A stretch of DNA of 64,000 nt. Source: Bacteroides thetaiotaomicron VPI-5482. Its GTDB lineage: Bacteria; Bacteroidota; Bacteroidia; Bacteroidales; Bacteroidaceae. Below, one piece after another: positions 26,840 to 36,013 of the stretch. The notes under the pieces are model-generated. The model did no database searches, was not told the origin of the DNA, and saw nothing but the letters and a program-made list of their open reading frames with translations. The position numbers were made by a program, and so were the translations under genes. The stretch is taken from positions 2,356,001 to 2,420,000 of the forward strand of contig NC_004663.1 in NCBI RefSeq assembly GCF_000011065.1, in the 5' to 3' direction. Position 1 is the first letter of the stretch, and the number at the start of each line of letters is the position of its first letter.

Positions 26840-28495
26840 ATGAAATGCAGAATTATACTTGGACTATCAGCCATTCTCTTTTTTACAGGATGTTATAATA
26901 GAGAACATATTTCCCGGCTTGACGAGGCGGAAGCTCTGTTACAAAACAAGCCGGACAGTGCCTTGACAATATTAAAGCAGCTCAGACAGGAAGGCAGTCA
27001 GGCCGAACAGGCCAGATATGCCTTGCTTTACTCGGAAGCATTAGATAAAAACCATATTAAAGTAACGGATGATTCACTGATTCGCCAGGCTTGGAGCCAT
27101 TATAAACACTATTCCAAAGATTTACGACACCAATGTAAGACTCTCTATTATTGGGGACGAATCAAACTACGGGCAGGAGACAAACCGGGAGCATTGCGCC
27201 TTTTTCTCAAAATAGAAGAGAAACTGAAAGACACCAATGAACCTTATTATACAGGACTGTTATACGGGCAAATCGGTGAAGTATATTATGAACAGATGAA
27301 CTACAGCCGGGCTTATCATTATTTCCGTGAAGCCCGCAATAACTTCCGGCAGTCGGATAATGTACGTGAAGAAACGGAGTCAACACTTGATATGGCAGCC
27401 GCAGCTTTTCATTCGAAAGACATAGAGAAAGCAATGCGTCTCTACGCCGCCGCTCTTGATCTGGCCGACGAACAAAAGAACGATCACCTGGCAAAAGCCA
27501 GCCTCACGAACCTTGCCTCTCTTTATGTAGTATCGGGCAAGCGGCAAATTCCTCATGACTTGCTGCAACGCATCGAGCTTTCCGCCCGACAGGATACCCT
27601 GTACGGCTACCATACACTGGTAGATGTGAACCTTCTGAAAAATCGTATAGACAGCGCACGCTACTATCTGGCTCTCGCAGAAGCACAGACTACCGACATC
27701 CGTGACTTGGCCGACCTGCAATATACCGCATATCGTATTGAAGCACAAACCAGGAACTTTGAGAAAGCAACCGATAACATACATCGTTATATCTATCTGA
27801 CTGATTCGCTGACACGCTCAAACATGCAGTTTTCCGCCGGCATGGTGGAACGCGAATATTTTAAAGAACGGACTGACTTTGCCGAATACCGGATGAAAAA
27901 CCGTACTACCTGGGAAATCGCAGCAGCAACTGTAATCCTTCTGATGATAGGAGTGGCTTATTACATCACCCGCCAACGCCTGCGACTGCAACGCGAACGC
28001 ACCGACCGCTATCTGCTACTGGCAGAAGAAGCTAATTCCGAGTATAAAACTCTGACCGAACGCATGGAAGGACAGCGCAATACTGAAAACCATCTAAAAG
28101 GATTGATAGCCTCTCGTTTTGACATTATCGACAAATTGGGAAAAACTTACTACGAACGCGAGAATACCGCATCACAACAGGCCGCCATGTTCCACGAAGT
28201 GAAACAAATAATCACCGATTTTGCAGAAAACAATGAAATGCTGCAAGAACTGGAGCTTATCGTAAATACCTGCCATGACAACGCCATGCAAAAACTCCGG
28301 AATGATTTCCCTGCAATGAAAGAAGCTGACATTCGGTTACTCTGCTATATCTTTGTAGGTTTTTCACCACAAGTAATAAGCCTGTTCATGAAAGATACGG
28401 TAGCCAATGTATATGCCCGGAAGTCACGACTTAAATCACGTATCAAATCAGCAGAGACTGCTAACAAGGACCTGTTTTTATCACTTTTCGGATAG
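26840..28495 (+). CDS. TPR-repeat membrane regulator with C-terminal LuxR-like helix
   Basis: 551 residues. A lipoprotein-like N-terminus (FFTGC, Cys18) leads into tetratricopeptide repeats (about 25-330, for example YYWGRIKLRAGDKPGALRLF). One membrane helix lies at about 357-378 (WEIAAATVILLMIGVAYYI), then a coiled coil, then a domain containing ADIRLLCYIFVGFSPQVISLFM. The last part resembles a degenerate LuxR-type HTH found in many Bacteroides TPR proteins. It could read peptide or envelope state and control the lipoprotein genes just downstream; that link is inference. Confidence 0.85.
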   Translation: MKCRIILGLSAILFFTGCYNREHISRLDEAEALLQNKPDSALTILKQLRQEGSQAEQARYALLYSEALDKNHIKVTDDSLIRQAWSHYKHYSKDLRHQCKTLYYWGRIKLRAGDKPGALRLFLKIEEKLKDTNEPYYTGLLYGQIGEVYYEQMNYSRAYHYFREARNNFRQSDNVREETESTLDMAAAAFHSKDIEKAMRLYAAALDLADEQKNDHLAKASLTNLASLYVVSGKRQIPHDLLQRIELSARQDTLYGYHTLVDVNLLKNRIDSARYYLALAEAQTTDIRDLADLQYTAYRIEAQTRNFEKATDNIHRYIYLTDSLTRSNMQFSAGMVEREYFKERTDFAEYRMKNRTTWEIAAATVILLMIGVAYYITRQRLRLQRERTDRYLLLAEEANSEYKTLTERMEGQRNTENHLKGLIASRFDIIDKLGKTYYERENTASQQAAMFHEVKQIITDFAENNEMLQELELIVNTCHDNAMQKLRNDFPAMKEADIRLLCYIFVGFSPQVISLFMKDTVANVYARKSRLKSRIKSAETANKDLFLSLFG

Positions 28496-28576
28496 GTGTT
28501 AGGCCAGTGTTAGAAATCTGAGAACCCATTCAAAATAACTATCTGAATATCAACACTATTAAAACACCAGTGTTAG
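28496..28576. promoter_or_regulatory. Repeated GTGTTAG motif between TPR regulator and lipoprotein genes
   Basis: GTGTTAG occurs at 28496, 28507 and 28570, the last two within a shared CCAGTGTTAGAWWT-like context. An inverted copy of AGTGTT lies at 28552-28557. The region sits 45-125 bp upstream of the next -7 box, so these may be activator sites, possibly for the TPR regulator. Confidence 0.35.
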
Positions 28577-28619
28577 ATTTACAAGATCGTACCATAACTC
28601 AAAAATGATATGATCTTAC

Positions 28620-28627
28620 TACTTTTG
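28620..28627 (+). promoter_or_regulatory. -7 box of the lipoprotein/LRR operon
   Basis: TACTTTTG followed by C matches TAnnTTTG; it lies 38 bp before the ATG at 28658. Confidence 0.55.
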
Positions 28628-28657
28628 CATTCGAAAAAATTGAAAAAAGAGAAGATT

Positions 28658-29062
28658 ATGAGAAAGATTGTTATTCTGCTAGGTATCATACTTTTTATGA
28701 TAGCGTGCGAAAAAGGAAACGAAGAAGTGAGAGAAGCTAAAGTAGTGGTTGTCGTTTATGATGAAAATGGAAAAATTGCAACGGGTATTCCCGTAAAGAT
28801 GTATAATGAAAAAGATTATAAAGTTTTTGAGAAAGATAATCTGACCTTACCTACTGCGGTTGCCCGAACCAATGAAAGCGGGATAGCCACCTTTATTTTA
28901 CCGCAAGAAGAATGGTTCGCAGCACAGTCGCAGCGGTTCTTTACGTTCGTGGTACAAGAAGGTGGCGGACCTGATAACTACCAGATATGGTCTTCCGGCA
29001 GAACCGTAGAAGCAGGTAAGGTAGTGAAAATAGAAATACGTTTAACCCAATTCCCTAACTAA
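28658..29062 (+). CDS. Small surface lipoprotein of unknown function
   Basis: 134 residues from ATG 28658; an in-frame start at 28610 lies upstream of the promoter box and is unlikely. Signal peptide with lipobox FMIAC (Cys17). The body is one beta-sandwich-like domain (VVVVVYDENGKIATGIPVKMYNEKDY, then NESGIATFILPQ), reminiscent of carboxypeptidase-regulatory/Ig-like folds in adhesins. It is 12 bp upstream of the leucine-rich-repeat lipoprotein gene and likely co-transcribed. No specific family recognised. Confidence 0.8.
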   Translation: MRKIVILLGIILFMIACEKGNEEVREAKVVVVVYDENGKIATGIPVKMYNEKDYKVFEKDNLTLPTAVARTNESGIATFILPQEEWFAAQSQRFFTFVVQEGGGPDNYQIWSSGRTVEAGKVVKIEIRLTQFPN

Positions 29063-29074
29063 GCTTTTATCACA

Positions 29075-30361
29075 ATGAAACAAACTAAACTTAATATATT
29101 AATAGTACTTTGCCTGCAAATGATGACAGGACTTACATTACTGAGTTGCAGCACTGAAAACGATGAATTCAAGAAGGAACTGCCTCCAACGGAGCAACCA
29201 TCTGAACCCACAGGAGCCTTACTTGAACGTTTTTCCATAGACCAGCTGCCTGCAAAAACGATTTATGCATTAGGAGAGAGTATAGACTTAACTGGACTCA
29301 AAGTGACAGGTGAATATGATGATGGGAAACAACGGTCCGTGAATGTTGCCCCAAAACAGATCAGTGGTTTCTCGTCATCTGTCCCTGTCGACAAACAGGA
29401 AGTGACCATAACAATAGAAGGAAAGCAGAAAAGCTTTACTATTCAGGTGGCGCCTGTCCGTGTGGAAAACGGAGTTCTGACAGAAGTCCTGAAAGGGTAC
29501 GATGAAATCATACTCCCCAACAGCGTGAAATCCATTCCTAAAAACGCTTTCAACGGCAGTAAAATAAACAAGGTGACACTCAATGAGGGACTGAAATCCA
29601 TCGGAGATATGGCTTTCTTCAATTCAACTATTCAGGAAGTTATATTTCCCTCGACTCTGGAACAGCTTGAGGAAAACATATTCTACTATTGCTATCACCT
29701 TAAAAAAGCAGATTTAAGCCGGACTAAACTCACTAAACTTCCCGCAAGCACCTTTGTATATGCGGGCGTTGAAGAAGTGTTATTACCTGCTACGTTGACA
29801 GAAATCGATGCACAGGCATTCCTCAAGACGTCTCAACTGAAAACGATTGAGATTCCGGAGAACGTCAGAACAATCGGGCTGGAAGCATTCCGGGAAAGTA
29901 GCATTACAACCGTGAAGTTACCGAATGGTGTTACAAACATAGCGCAAAGAGCCTTTTATTACTGTCCGGAATTAACGGAAGTGACAACTTACGGAACTGT
30001 TTTCAATGATGATCCCGAAGCTATGATTCACCCTTACTGTCTGGAAGGATGTCCCCAATTAACACGTTTCGAAATTCCACAAAGTATCCGGATATTGGGA
30101 CAAGGATTATTGGGCGGTAACAGAAAAGTCACTCAACTGACCATTCCGGCAAATGTGACACAGATTAATTTTTCAGCATTCAATAACACAGGTATCAAAG
30201 AAGTCAAGGTAGAAGGGATAACACCCCCACAAGTATTTGAAAAGATATGGTACGGATTTCCGGATGACATTACTGTCATTCGTGTTCCCGCCGAATCTGT
30301 AGAGAAATATAAAACCGCAGCCGGTTGGCAAGACTACACAAACAAAATACAAGCGTCCTGA
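29075..30361 (+). CDS. BspA-like leucine-rich-repeat lipoprotein with Ig-like domain
   Basis: 428 residues. Lipoprotein signal (LTLLSC, Cys25), a short acidic/Pro linker, a bacterial Ig-like domain at about 50-128 (LPAKTIYALGESIDLTGLKV), then BspA/LRR_5 repeats of about 23 residues from about 140 to 400. The repeats follow the pattern I-P-x-S-V-x-x-I-x-x-x-A-F, for example LPNSVKSIPKNAFNGSKINK. The last unit ends VPAESVEKYKTAAGWQDY, a known closing motif. Such proteins sit on the cell surface and bind host or bacterial ligands. Co-transcribed with the small lipoprotein upstream. Confidence 0.92.
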   Translation: MKQTKLNILIVLCLQMMTGLTLLSCSTENDEFKKELPPTEQPSEPTGALLERFSIDQLPAKTIYALGESIDLTGLKVTGEYDDGKQRSVNVAPKQISGFSSSVPVDKQEVTITIEGKQKSFTIQVAPVRVENGVLTEVLKGYDEIILPNSVKSIPKNAFNGSKINKVTLNEGLKSIGDMAFFNSTIQEVIFPSTLEQLEENIFYYCYHLKKADLSRTKLTKLPASTFVYAGVEEVLLPATLTEIDAQAFLKTSQLKTIEIPENVRTIGLEAFRESSITTVKLPNGVTNIAQRAFYYCPELTEVTTYGTVFNDDPEAMIHPYCLEGCPQLTRFEIPQSIRILGQGLLGGNRKVTQLTIPANVTQINFSAFNNTGIKEVKVEGITPPQVFEKIWYGFPDDITVIRVPAESVEKYKTAAGWQDYTNKIQAS

Positions 30362-30533
30362 TGATTTATCTGAATTTTCGGTTATCATTGTAAAAGTCGA
30401 TTCCACATCTGCTTTTTATGATGATAATCGGAAATTCTTTTTTATTCGGTTTCTGTCAGATATATTCAGTAAATATTCCGCTATATATTCTTCTTTACTC
30501 CCAAATACTGTTCTATTTTCCAGTTTTATTCTT

Positions 30534-30541
30534 TATCTTTG
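30534..30541 (+). promoter_or_regulatory. -7 box of the lemA operon
   Basis: TATCTTTG matches the consensus and lies 65 bp before the ATG at 30607. It excludes the longer in-frame start at 30418, which would lie upstream of the promoter. Confidence 0.55.
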
Positions 30542-30606
30542 ACGCAATAAAACCACTTCGAATTCACAAATATAGAAAACGGCAAGAGGATGCCAGACAT
30601 ATAGTT

Positions 30607-31158
30607 ATGACTATACTAATTATTATAGCTGTAGTAGTAGTGATTTTCATCGCTATTTACAACTCACTGGTGCGAAAAAGAAATGAGACGGAAAATGCTT
30701 TCGCAGCCATCGACGTAATGCTGAAAAAGAGATACGACTTGATTCCTAATCTGGTAACTACAGTCAAAGAATATGCAGAACATGAAAAAAGCACATTCGC
30801 ACAGATTACGGAAATGCGCAACAAGTCGTACGCATCTTTCTCTAATCAGGATAAAGAAAATCTGGACTCTGCTTTCTCACAAGCCTGTACACACTTTTTT
30901 GCCATTGCAGAAAATTATCCGCAACTGAAAGCGTCTGAAAACTTCGAACAGTTACAACGTGCGCTTAACGAAACTGAAGAGCAGCTTTCGGCAGCACGCC
31001 GAACTTTTAACGCTTGCGTCACTGACTATAATAATGCAGTACAGACTTTCCCGTCAAATCTGTTGGCCGGTATGTTTGGTTTCACACGCAAAAGCGTATT
31101 CTCCATTTCCGAACAGGAACGTACTGTTCCGAATGTGAATAACTTGTTGAATCAGTAA
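30607..31158 (+). CDS. lemA: LemA family membrane protein
   Basis: 183 residues from ATG 30607 (MTILIIIAVVVVIFIAIYNSLVRKRN), an N-terminal membrane helix followed by the four-helix LemA fold: ENAFAAIDVMLKKRYDLIPNLV is the family signature. LNETEEQLSAARRTFNACVTDYN is the conserved last part. The function is unsettled. LemA proteins are often paired with a DUF3137 or TPM/YgcG protein at the membrane, as here (next gene 15 bp downstream). Confidence 0.93.
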   Translation: MTILIIIAVVVVIFIAIYNSLVRKRNETENAFAAIDVMLKKRYDLIPNLVTTVKEYAEHEKSTFAQITEMRNKSYASFSNQDKENLDSAFSQACTHFFAIAENYPQLKASENFEQLQRALNETEEQLSAARRTFNACVTDYNNAVQTFPSNLLAGMFGFTRKSVFSISEQERTVPNVNNLLNQ

Positions 31159-31173
31159 AAAACAATATATAAT

Positions 31174-32106
31174 ATGGCAGAAAGTCCGCAATTTGAGACA
31201 TTGGTACAAAGTCTTTCCTCTACTCTGCAAAGTCTTGAACAGAAACGCAAAGAACTAAAAAAGCAAGGACATTCCACCGGAATATGGGTAGGAGGGATTA
31301 TTCTCGTGATTGGTATTGCATTTTCCCTTTATGCCCATGTAGCACTTATTGGAATCGGTATTGCGGCAGGTCTTGCTTTGTTGGCATACTACAGTTGTAT
31401 AAATGCCAAATCGCAGGAGTTATCCACCTATTATAAACAGGAAGTAATCGCACAAATATTACAATCTTTTTGTGAAAATGCCGTCTTCACACCCGAAGAG
31501 GGAATCAAGGAAAGTACATTCAGGAACTGTGCCCTGTTCACTTCTCCCGACCGTTATCACACAGAAGATCTGATACAGGGACGTGTAGGAAAAACGGACT
31601 TCTGCTGTGCGGAAATTCATGCCGAAGAACGAAAAACACGTGTCAATTCAAAAGGACAGACAAGTCATTATTGGGTAGATATCTTTAAAGGTTTCTTTTT
31701 CATTGCCGATTTTCAGAAAGACTTTCAGGGACATACCACTATTTTAAGGAATAGCCTGTTCAAACTAAGCTCCAGCGGTTCGCGGGTGAAACTGGAAAAT
31801 CCGGATTTCGAGAAAACATTCGATGTTTACTCTACAGACCAGATTGAAGCACGCTACCTTCTTTCTCCTTCAATGATGGAACGACTTCTTGCACTAGACA
31901 GAGAATTCAATAAGAACATCACAATTAGTTTCAGAGATTCAAATATTCTGATAGCTATTCCTGAATCAAGAAATCATTTTGAAGCCAGCATCTGGAAACC
32001 GATGGATGACCTTAGCCAGCTCAAAAACGATTTCAGCATGATTCATGCATTGGTCTCTATTGTAGAGGACTTGAATCTTAATACACGAATCTGGAGCAAA
32101 AAATAA
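31174..32106 (+). CDS. DUF3137 membrane protein (LemA partner)
   Basis: 310 residues. An N-terminal coiled coil (about 5-32, LSSTLQSLEQKRKELKKQG) precedes two membrane helices at about 36-75 (WVGGIILVIGIAFSLYAHVALIGIGI). The cytoplasmic DUF3137 part (about 95-300) has CALFTSPDRYHTEDLIQGRVG and VYSTDQIEARYLLSPSMMERLL. The biochemical role is unknown. Co-occurrence with lemA is established for the family and suggests they form one membrane complex. Confidence 0.88.
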   Translation: MAESPQFETLVQSLSSTLQSLEQKRKELKKQGHSTGIWVGGIILVIGIAFSLYAHVALIGIGIAAGLALLAYYSCINAKSQELSTYYKQEVIAQILQSFCENAVFTPEEGIKESTFRNCALFTSPDRYHTEDLIQGRVGKTDFCCAEIHAEERKTRVNSKGQTSHYWVDIFKGFFFIADFQKDFQGHTTILRNSLFKLSSSGSRVKLENPDFEKTFDVYSTDQIEARYLLSPSMMERLLALDREFNKNITISFRDSNILIAIPESRNHFEASIWKPMDDLSQLKNDFSMIHALVSIVEDLNLNTRIWSKK

Positions 32107-32188
32107 AACGAATCAGCAGAAACAGAACCCGTTTTATATGTCGAACTTAATAGAGGTTTGATTGATACTTCTATAGAGTTTCTGCAAC

Positions 32189-32896
32189 TCAAATCTCCCC
32201 GTTGACTCCTAATCCAAATAAAGCAAAATCACCCAGGCAAGGATCATCCGGAAAGACTTCAGCCAATGCAGCGGTGATCCGACGGGCATTCTTCAAAGAA
32301 AAAGTTTCCGTATCCGTCAACTTGAAGTAATAAGCTACCCTACAGACATGAGTATCTAACGGAACAATCAGGTCTTTACGATCAAAACTCTCCCAAACAC
32401 CCAAATCAACCTCCGAATCCCGACGAATCATCCAACGTAAAAACATATTCAGTTTCTTTTGAGGACTTTTGGCAGAAACTTCGAGAAATGCACATAACTT
32501 CTCCATAGGTATTCCGGAATATATATTCAAAGCATCTTCCAAACTTCCGAACTGCGTATAGGCCGTATATAACCGACGGAAGTATCCATGAAAATCAGCA
32601 TACGACAGCATCCGATAAAAACTATGGGTTGCCCCGGAAGGAAAATCTTCCTCCCACCGGCGGGATAATACATATTGATAAGGTGAAGTTCCCATTAGCT
32701 TATGCAACTCATCCGCTTTCTTCAATATCTGCTTGCGATTGCCAAAACTCATAATTGCCGTCAGCAGTCCGCTAATCTCTATATCTTGTTTCAGCGTATA
32801 ACGATGAGGGAACTGCACCGGATCACTTGCGATAAAGCCTGCACAATGGTACACCTCTGCACACATCAAAAGTTTATTCTTTATATCTTCAGTCAT
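32189..32896 (-). CDS. TIGR02757 / DUF2400 family protein
   Basis: 235 residues. The family pattern is seen at DPVQFPHRYTLKQDIEISGLLTA and GNRKQILKKADELHKLMG near the N-terminus, FLRWMIRRDSEVDLGVW, then PLDTHVCRVAYYFKLT, a helix-hairpin-helix-like segment resembling DNA glycosylases of the HhH-GPD class. A role on damaged DNA has been suggested but not shown. Its start is 12 bp from the stop of the MATE gene upstream on the same strand. Confidence 0.88.
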   Translation of the reverse strand: MTEDIKNKLLMCAEVYHCAGFIASDPVQFPHRYTLKQDIEISGLLTAIMSFGNRKQILKKADELHKLMGTSPYQYVLSRRWEEDFPSGATHSFYRMLSYADFHGYFRRLYTAYTQFGSLEDALNIYSGIPMEKLCAFLEVSAKSPQKKLNMFLRWMIRRDSEVDLGVWESFDRKDLIVPLDTHVCRVAYYFKLTDTETFSLKNARRITAALAEVFPDDPCLGDFALFGLGVNGEI

Positions 32897-32908
32897 TTCG
32901 AGAAAGTA

Positions 32909-34231
32909 TCAATCATTGAAAGTACAAAAGTACATATTCTGTTTGGATTTCCTCTTCAAGTACAGAATGGATTGTATTCCCAATAGAATAACGAACAGAT
33001 ATTCCGCCGTCATATACACCGTCAAAGAGGCATGAAAACACTCACTCAGCAAATATAGATAAATCAGATAGATCAGGATAGTAACCAGTTGAAAGACAAA
33101 GGCAAGTCTTGTCTTTCCCGTACCTGTAACAGCATTGATATAAACATATCCGGGCAATGCAAACACATAATTCAACAACATGACTATAAAAGGCCAGAAA
33201 GCAAGTTTTACTAAATAATCGTTATTTGTATAAAATCCGATGATCCATTGATTGCCCCAAAGAGCTGTCAGTATCAATGGAAGCCCTACCACATAGCCTA
33301 ATCTGAGAACTTTGCGGCAAACGGGAAAAAGTTCCTTCCCCTGTCCTCCCCCGATCAGATTGCTAACTAACGATCCGGTAGTAGAAGCGAAAGAATTGAC
33401 TATCACAAAAAAGAGGGTAGACACACTTCGGGTAATATTGGAAATAGCAAGTTCTGTCTTCCCCAAATGTTCAATAGCCACAAAAAACAAAAACCAGGGA
33501 GCGACACTGATAAAAGCATGAAGCATACTCCATACGGACAGTTGCAGTAGTTTCATCAGCAATCTGCCATCATAGACGGCACTCAGACCATATTTTTTCT
33601 TATCTACCGTTTTACACATATATAACAAGAGTATGAGAAACGCTCCAAACTCAGCAATGGAGGAGGCCATCGCTGCTCCGGATATGCCCATATCTAGTTT
33701 GAATATCAGTAAATAGTTGAAAGGAATATTGATACAGACTGCCGTAAGAGCTGCTCCGGAGAGGAGTTTAGTATTCGTGACCCCAACCAGGAAAGCCCGG
33801 AAAGCTAAGAAAGGAAACGAAAATAACAATCCGAAACTACGCCAGTTCAGGTAACGGATCACAGCCTGATAAATTTCATCAGAAGTAATCAGCTGTTGCA
33901 GAATAAACGGAGAAACAAGATGTATCAGCAGACAAAGCATGATTGCCATCACCATCAGAAAATATAATCCCTGAAAGAAGGTACGCCCTGTTTCTTTGTA
34001 ATGCTGCTCCCCATTTCTTCGGGCAATCATAACCTGCAGACCAATGCTGAATCCAAATCCCAGCATATAAATCGCTAAATAATATATTCCCGCAAGTGCG
34101 GATGCTCCCAATTCGATTTCTCCTACGTGTCCTAAAAAGACAGCATCGGTAATGTTGATTAATTGCTCCATTAGAATGCTCATCATCACAGGAAAGTTGA
34201 TGAGCCATATTTGCTTATATGTATATTTCAT
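32909..34231 (-). CDS. MATE-family multidrug/metabolite efflux transporter
   Basis: 440 residues with twelve predicted membrane helices in two MatE halves; the first half carries MSILMEQLINITDAVFLGHVG and the second SVWSMLHAFISVAPWFLFFVAIEHLG. MATE pumps exchange cationic compounds for sodium or protons. It is preceded by a roughly 210-nt leader with two stem-loops (34232-34442), which may be regulatory. It is followed closely by the TIGR02757 gene, so the two may be one operon without functional link. Confidence 0.93.
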   Translation of the reverse strand: MKYTYKQIWLINFPVMMSILMEQLINITDAVFLGHVGEIELGASALAGIYYLAIYMLGFGFSIGLQVMIARRNGEQHYKETGRTFFQGLYFLMVMAIMLCLLIHLVSPFILQQLITSDEIYQAVIRYLNWRSFGLLFSFPFLAFRAFLVGVTNTKLLSGAALTAVCINIPFNYLLIFKLDMGISGAAMASSIAEFGAFLILLLYMCKTVDKKKYGLSAVYDGRLLMKLLQLSVWSMLHAFISVAPWFLFFVAIEHLGKTELAISNITRSVSTLFFVIVNSFASTTGSLVSNLIGGGQGKELFPVCRKVLRLGYVVGLPLILTALWGNQWIIGFYTNNDYLVKLAFWPFIVMLLNYVFALPGYVYINAVTGTGKTRLAFVFQLVTILIYLIYLYLLSECFHASLTVYMTAEYLFVILLGIQSILYLKRKSKQNMYFCTFND

Positions 34232-34455
34232 TGCTCAACTAAAAATAGCACGATACAGCATACTACACTCATAGCAGTACACAGTTTCGTAAATTCATAA
34301 AAATGGGTATAAAAACTCTTTGGCAAGCGGGTCGTTGCTTACCGGATAGCTGAATAGCCTGATTAGAAAGGATGCTATTCGTTGAGCGTAGCTATATACA
34401 GAGTTTCATAAATAGATGGATATACTATTAGTTCATTAATCACGCTACAAAGATA
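34232..34455 (-). promoter_or_regulatory. Long structured leader and promoter of the MATE gene
   Basis: The minus strand has TATCTTTG (34448-34455), giving a transcript that runs about 210 nt before the MATE ATG. Within it GAATAGC pairs with GCTATTC around a 15-base loop, and GGTAAGC pairs with GCTTGCC. This is more leader than usual and could be a riboswitch, but it matches no class I know. Bases 34456-34669 hold nothing I can identify. Confidence 0.35.
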
Positions 34456-34669
34456 GTCATTTTTATATCATCTCCTAATATGGTATGGTATTAGCAGATT
34501 ACATCTAGTAATGGACTGCTTCAGAAGCGGGAATAATAGAATTAATAATTTGATTCTGAACAACATACCTGATAATCAAATAGCAGATCGATGGCAACAG
34601 ACCATCTCTACTTTGAAAAAAGGCATATCATTTTGAAAAGATCAGTAACCAATAAATTATCAGATAACA

Positions 34670-35980
34670 ATGAAAGTTTGCAAATTTGAAAAAATGAAAG
34701 AAGAGGATGAAATCAGACAAGTAATCAATTACATCCTAAAGGAACATCCTTACGTAGTTGTGGTTCCGACACTGACGCAACTACAAGAATGGCTGCAGGA
34801 TATTTCTATCAGCTGGTTTCACGAAGAAGACAGTGCTTCGCATACAACAATCAATAATATCGAAGAATATTGCTGCACACTGGCAGATCACCTCATAACA
34901 GATTTGCCACTAAATACGGATATAAAGAAATATATCCGGGAATGTATCGAAAAGATGCACAAACTGGTGGAGGACAAAGCCGATTTATTAATTGATAAAA
35001 TAATAAAAGCCGAAATATACCGGTTATCCGGAGAATTGTTTGCCTGCTGCCTGCGTCAGCATGGACTGAATGCCCGCACATTGGATACCGGTACTTTTAT
35101 GCAGATGAATCTGGAAAGGAAACCGGATATCCCCTACATTCAGGAATCTATCAGGCAGTATATCAATGAGAATCGGGATACTGACATTTTCATCGCTCCT
35201 CTTTCCTTATGCAAAAATGTATATGGCGAAATTGATTTCATGAATGAGAAGCGTAATGATTATTATGCTACCGTACTCGCCAGCATATTCGAAGCAGACG
35301 AAATCATTCTGTCAACCGAACTCACGAATATCTATGCCAACCGGAACTGTGCCAGGGAACAACATTCTCTGACCTACACCGAAGCCGAACAGTTGATTAA
35401 CAGTGGAGTACACTTAATTTATACAGACTGTATCACTCTTGCAGCCCGTTCCAATATCGTTATCCGCTTAATAGACACCCATGACCTGGAAACAGAACGG
35501 CTCTACATCTCTTCCCATGATACGGAAAGCAGTGTTAAAGCCATTATTGTCCAAGACTCAGTGACGTTTGTACGCTTCACGTCATTGAACGTCCTGCCCG
35601 GCTATTTACTCATGGGCAAATTACTGGAAGTCATTAATAAATATCAGATAAACGTTATCTCAATGGCCTCATCCAATGTTTCTGTCTCCATGATTCTGAC
35701 AGCCAGTCGTGATACCCTGCGAATAATTCAAAGAGAACTGCACAAATACACAGAAATGGTTGTTGACGAAAATATGTCCGTAATACATATCATAGGATCA
35801 CTTCATTGGGAACGTACGCAACTGGAAAGTAACATCATGGAAACAATCAGGCATATCCCCATATCACTGATTTCTTATGGCGGCAGCGATCATTGTTTCA
35901 CAATATCAGTTCACACGGCTGATAAGAAGCAATTACTCAATTCGCTGTCACAGCGTTTTCTTGAAAGACTTTCAGCCTGA
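34670..35980 (+). CDS. Aspartokinase homologue lacking catalytic motifs, with ACT domains
   Basis: 436 residues. The overall plan is that of aspartate kinase: an amino-acid-kinase domain (about 1-265) then two ACT regulatory domains (about 287-350 and 360-430). Homology is clear at LTYTEAEQLINSGVHLIYTDC (kinase tail) and at VKAIIVQDSVTFVRFTSLNVL with SMASSNVSVSMILTA (ACT). Key catalytic parts are gone: the usual KFGGTS reads KFEKMK (residues 5-10), and the RGGSD substrate loop reads EKRND. It should therefore not phosphorylate aspartate, but may still bind amino acids. It lies 33 bp upstream of proC on the same strand, suggesting a regulatory partner in proline synthesis. Confidence 0.8.
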   Translation: MKVCKFEKMKEEDEIRQVINYILKEHPYVVVVPTLTQLQEWLQDISISWFHEEDSASHTTINNIEEYCCTLADHLITDLPLNTDIKKYIRECIEKMHKLVEDKADLLIDKIIKAEIYRLSGELFACCLRQHGLNARTLDTGTFMQMNLERKPDIPYIQESIRQYINENRDTDIFIAPLSLCKNVYGEIDFMNEKRNDYYATVLASIFEADEIILSTELTNIYANRNCAREQHSLTYTEAEQLINSGVHLIYTDCITLAARSNIVIRLIDTHDLETERLYISSHDTESSVKAIIVQDSVTFVRFTSLNVLPGYLLMGKLLEVINKYQINVISMASSNVSVSMILTASRDTLRIIQRELHKYTEMVVDENMSVIHIIGSLHWERTQLESNIMETIRHIPISLISYGGSDHCFTISVHTADKKQLLNSLSQRFLERLSA

Positions 35981-36013
35981 TTAACAAAGTAATAAATACA
36001 AATCCATAAAAAC

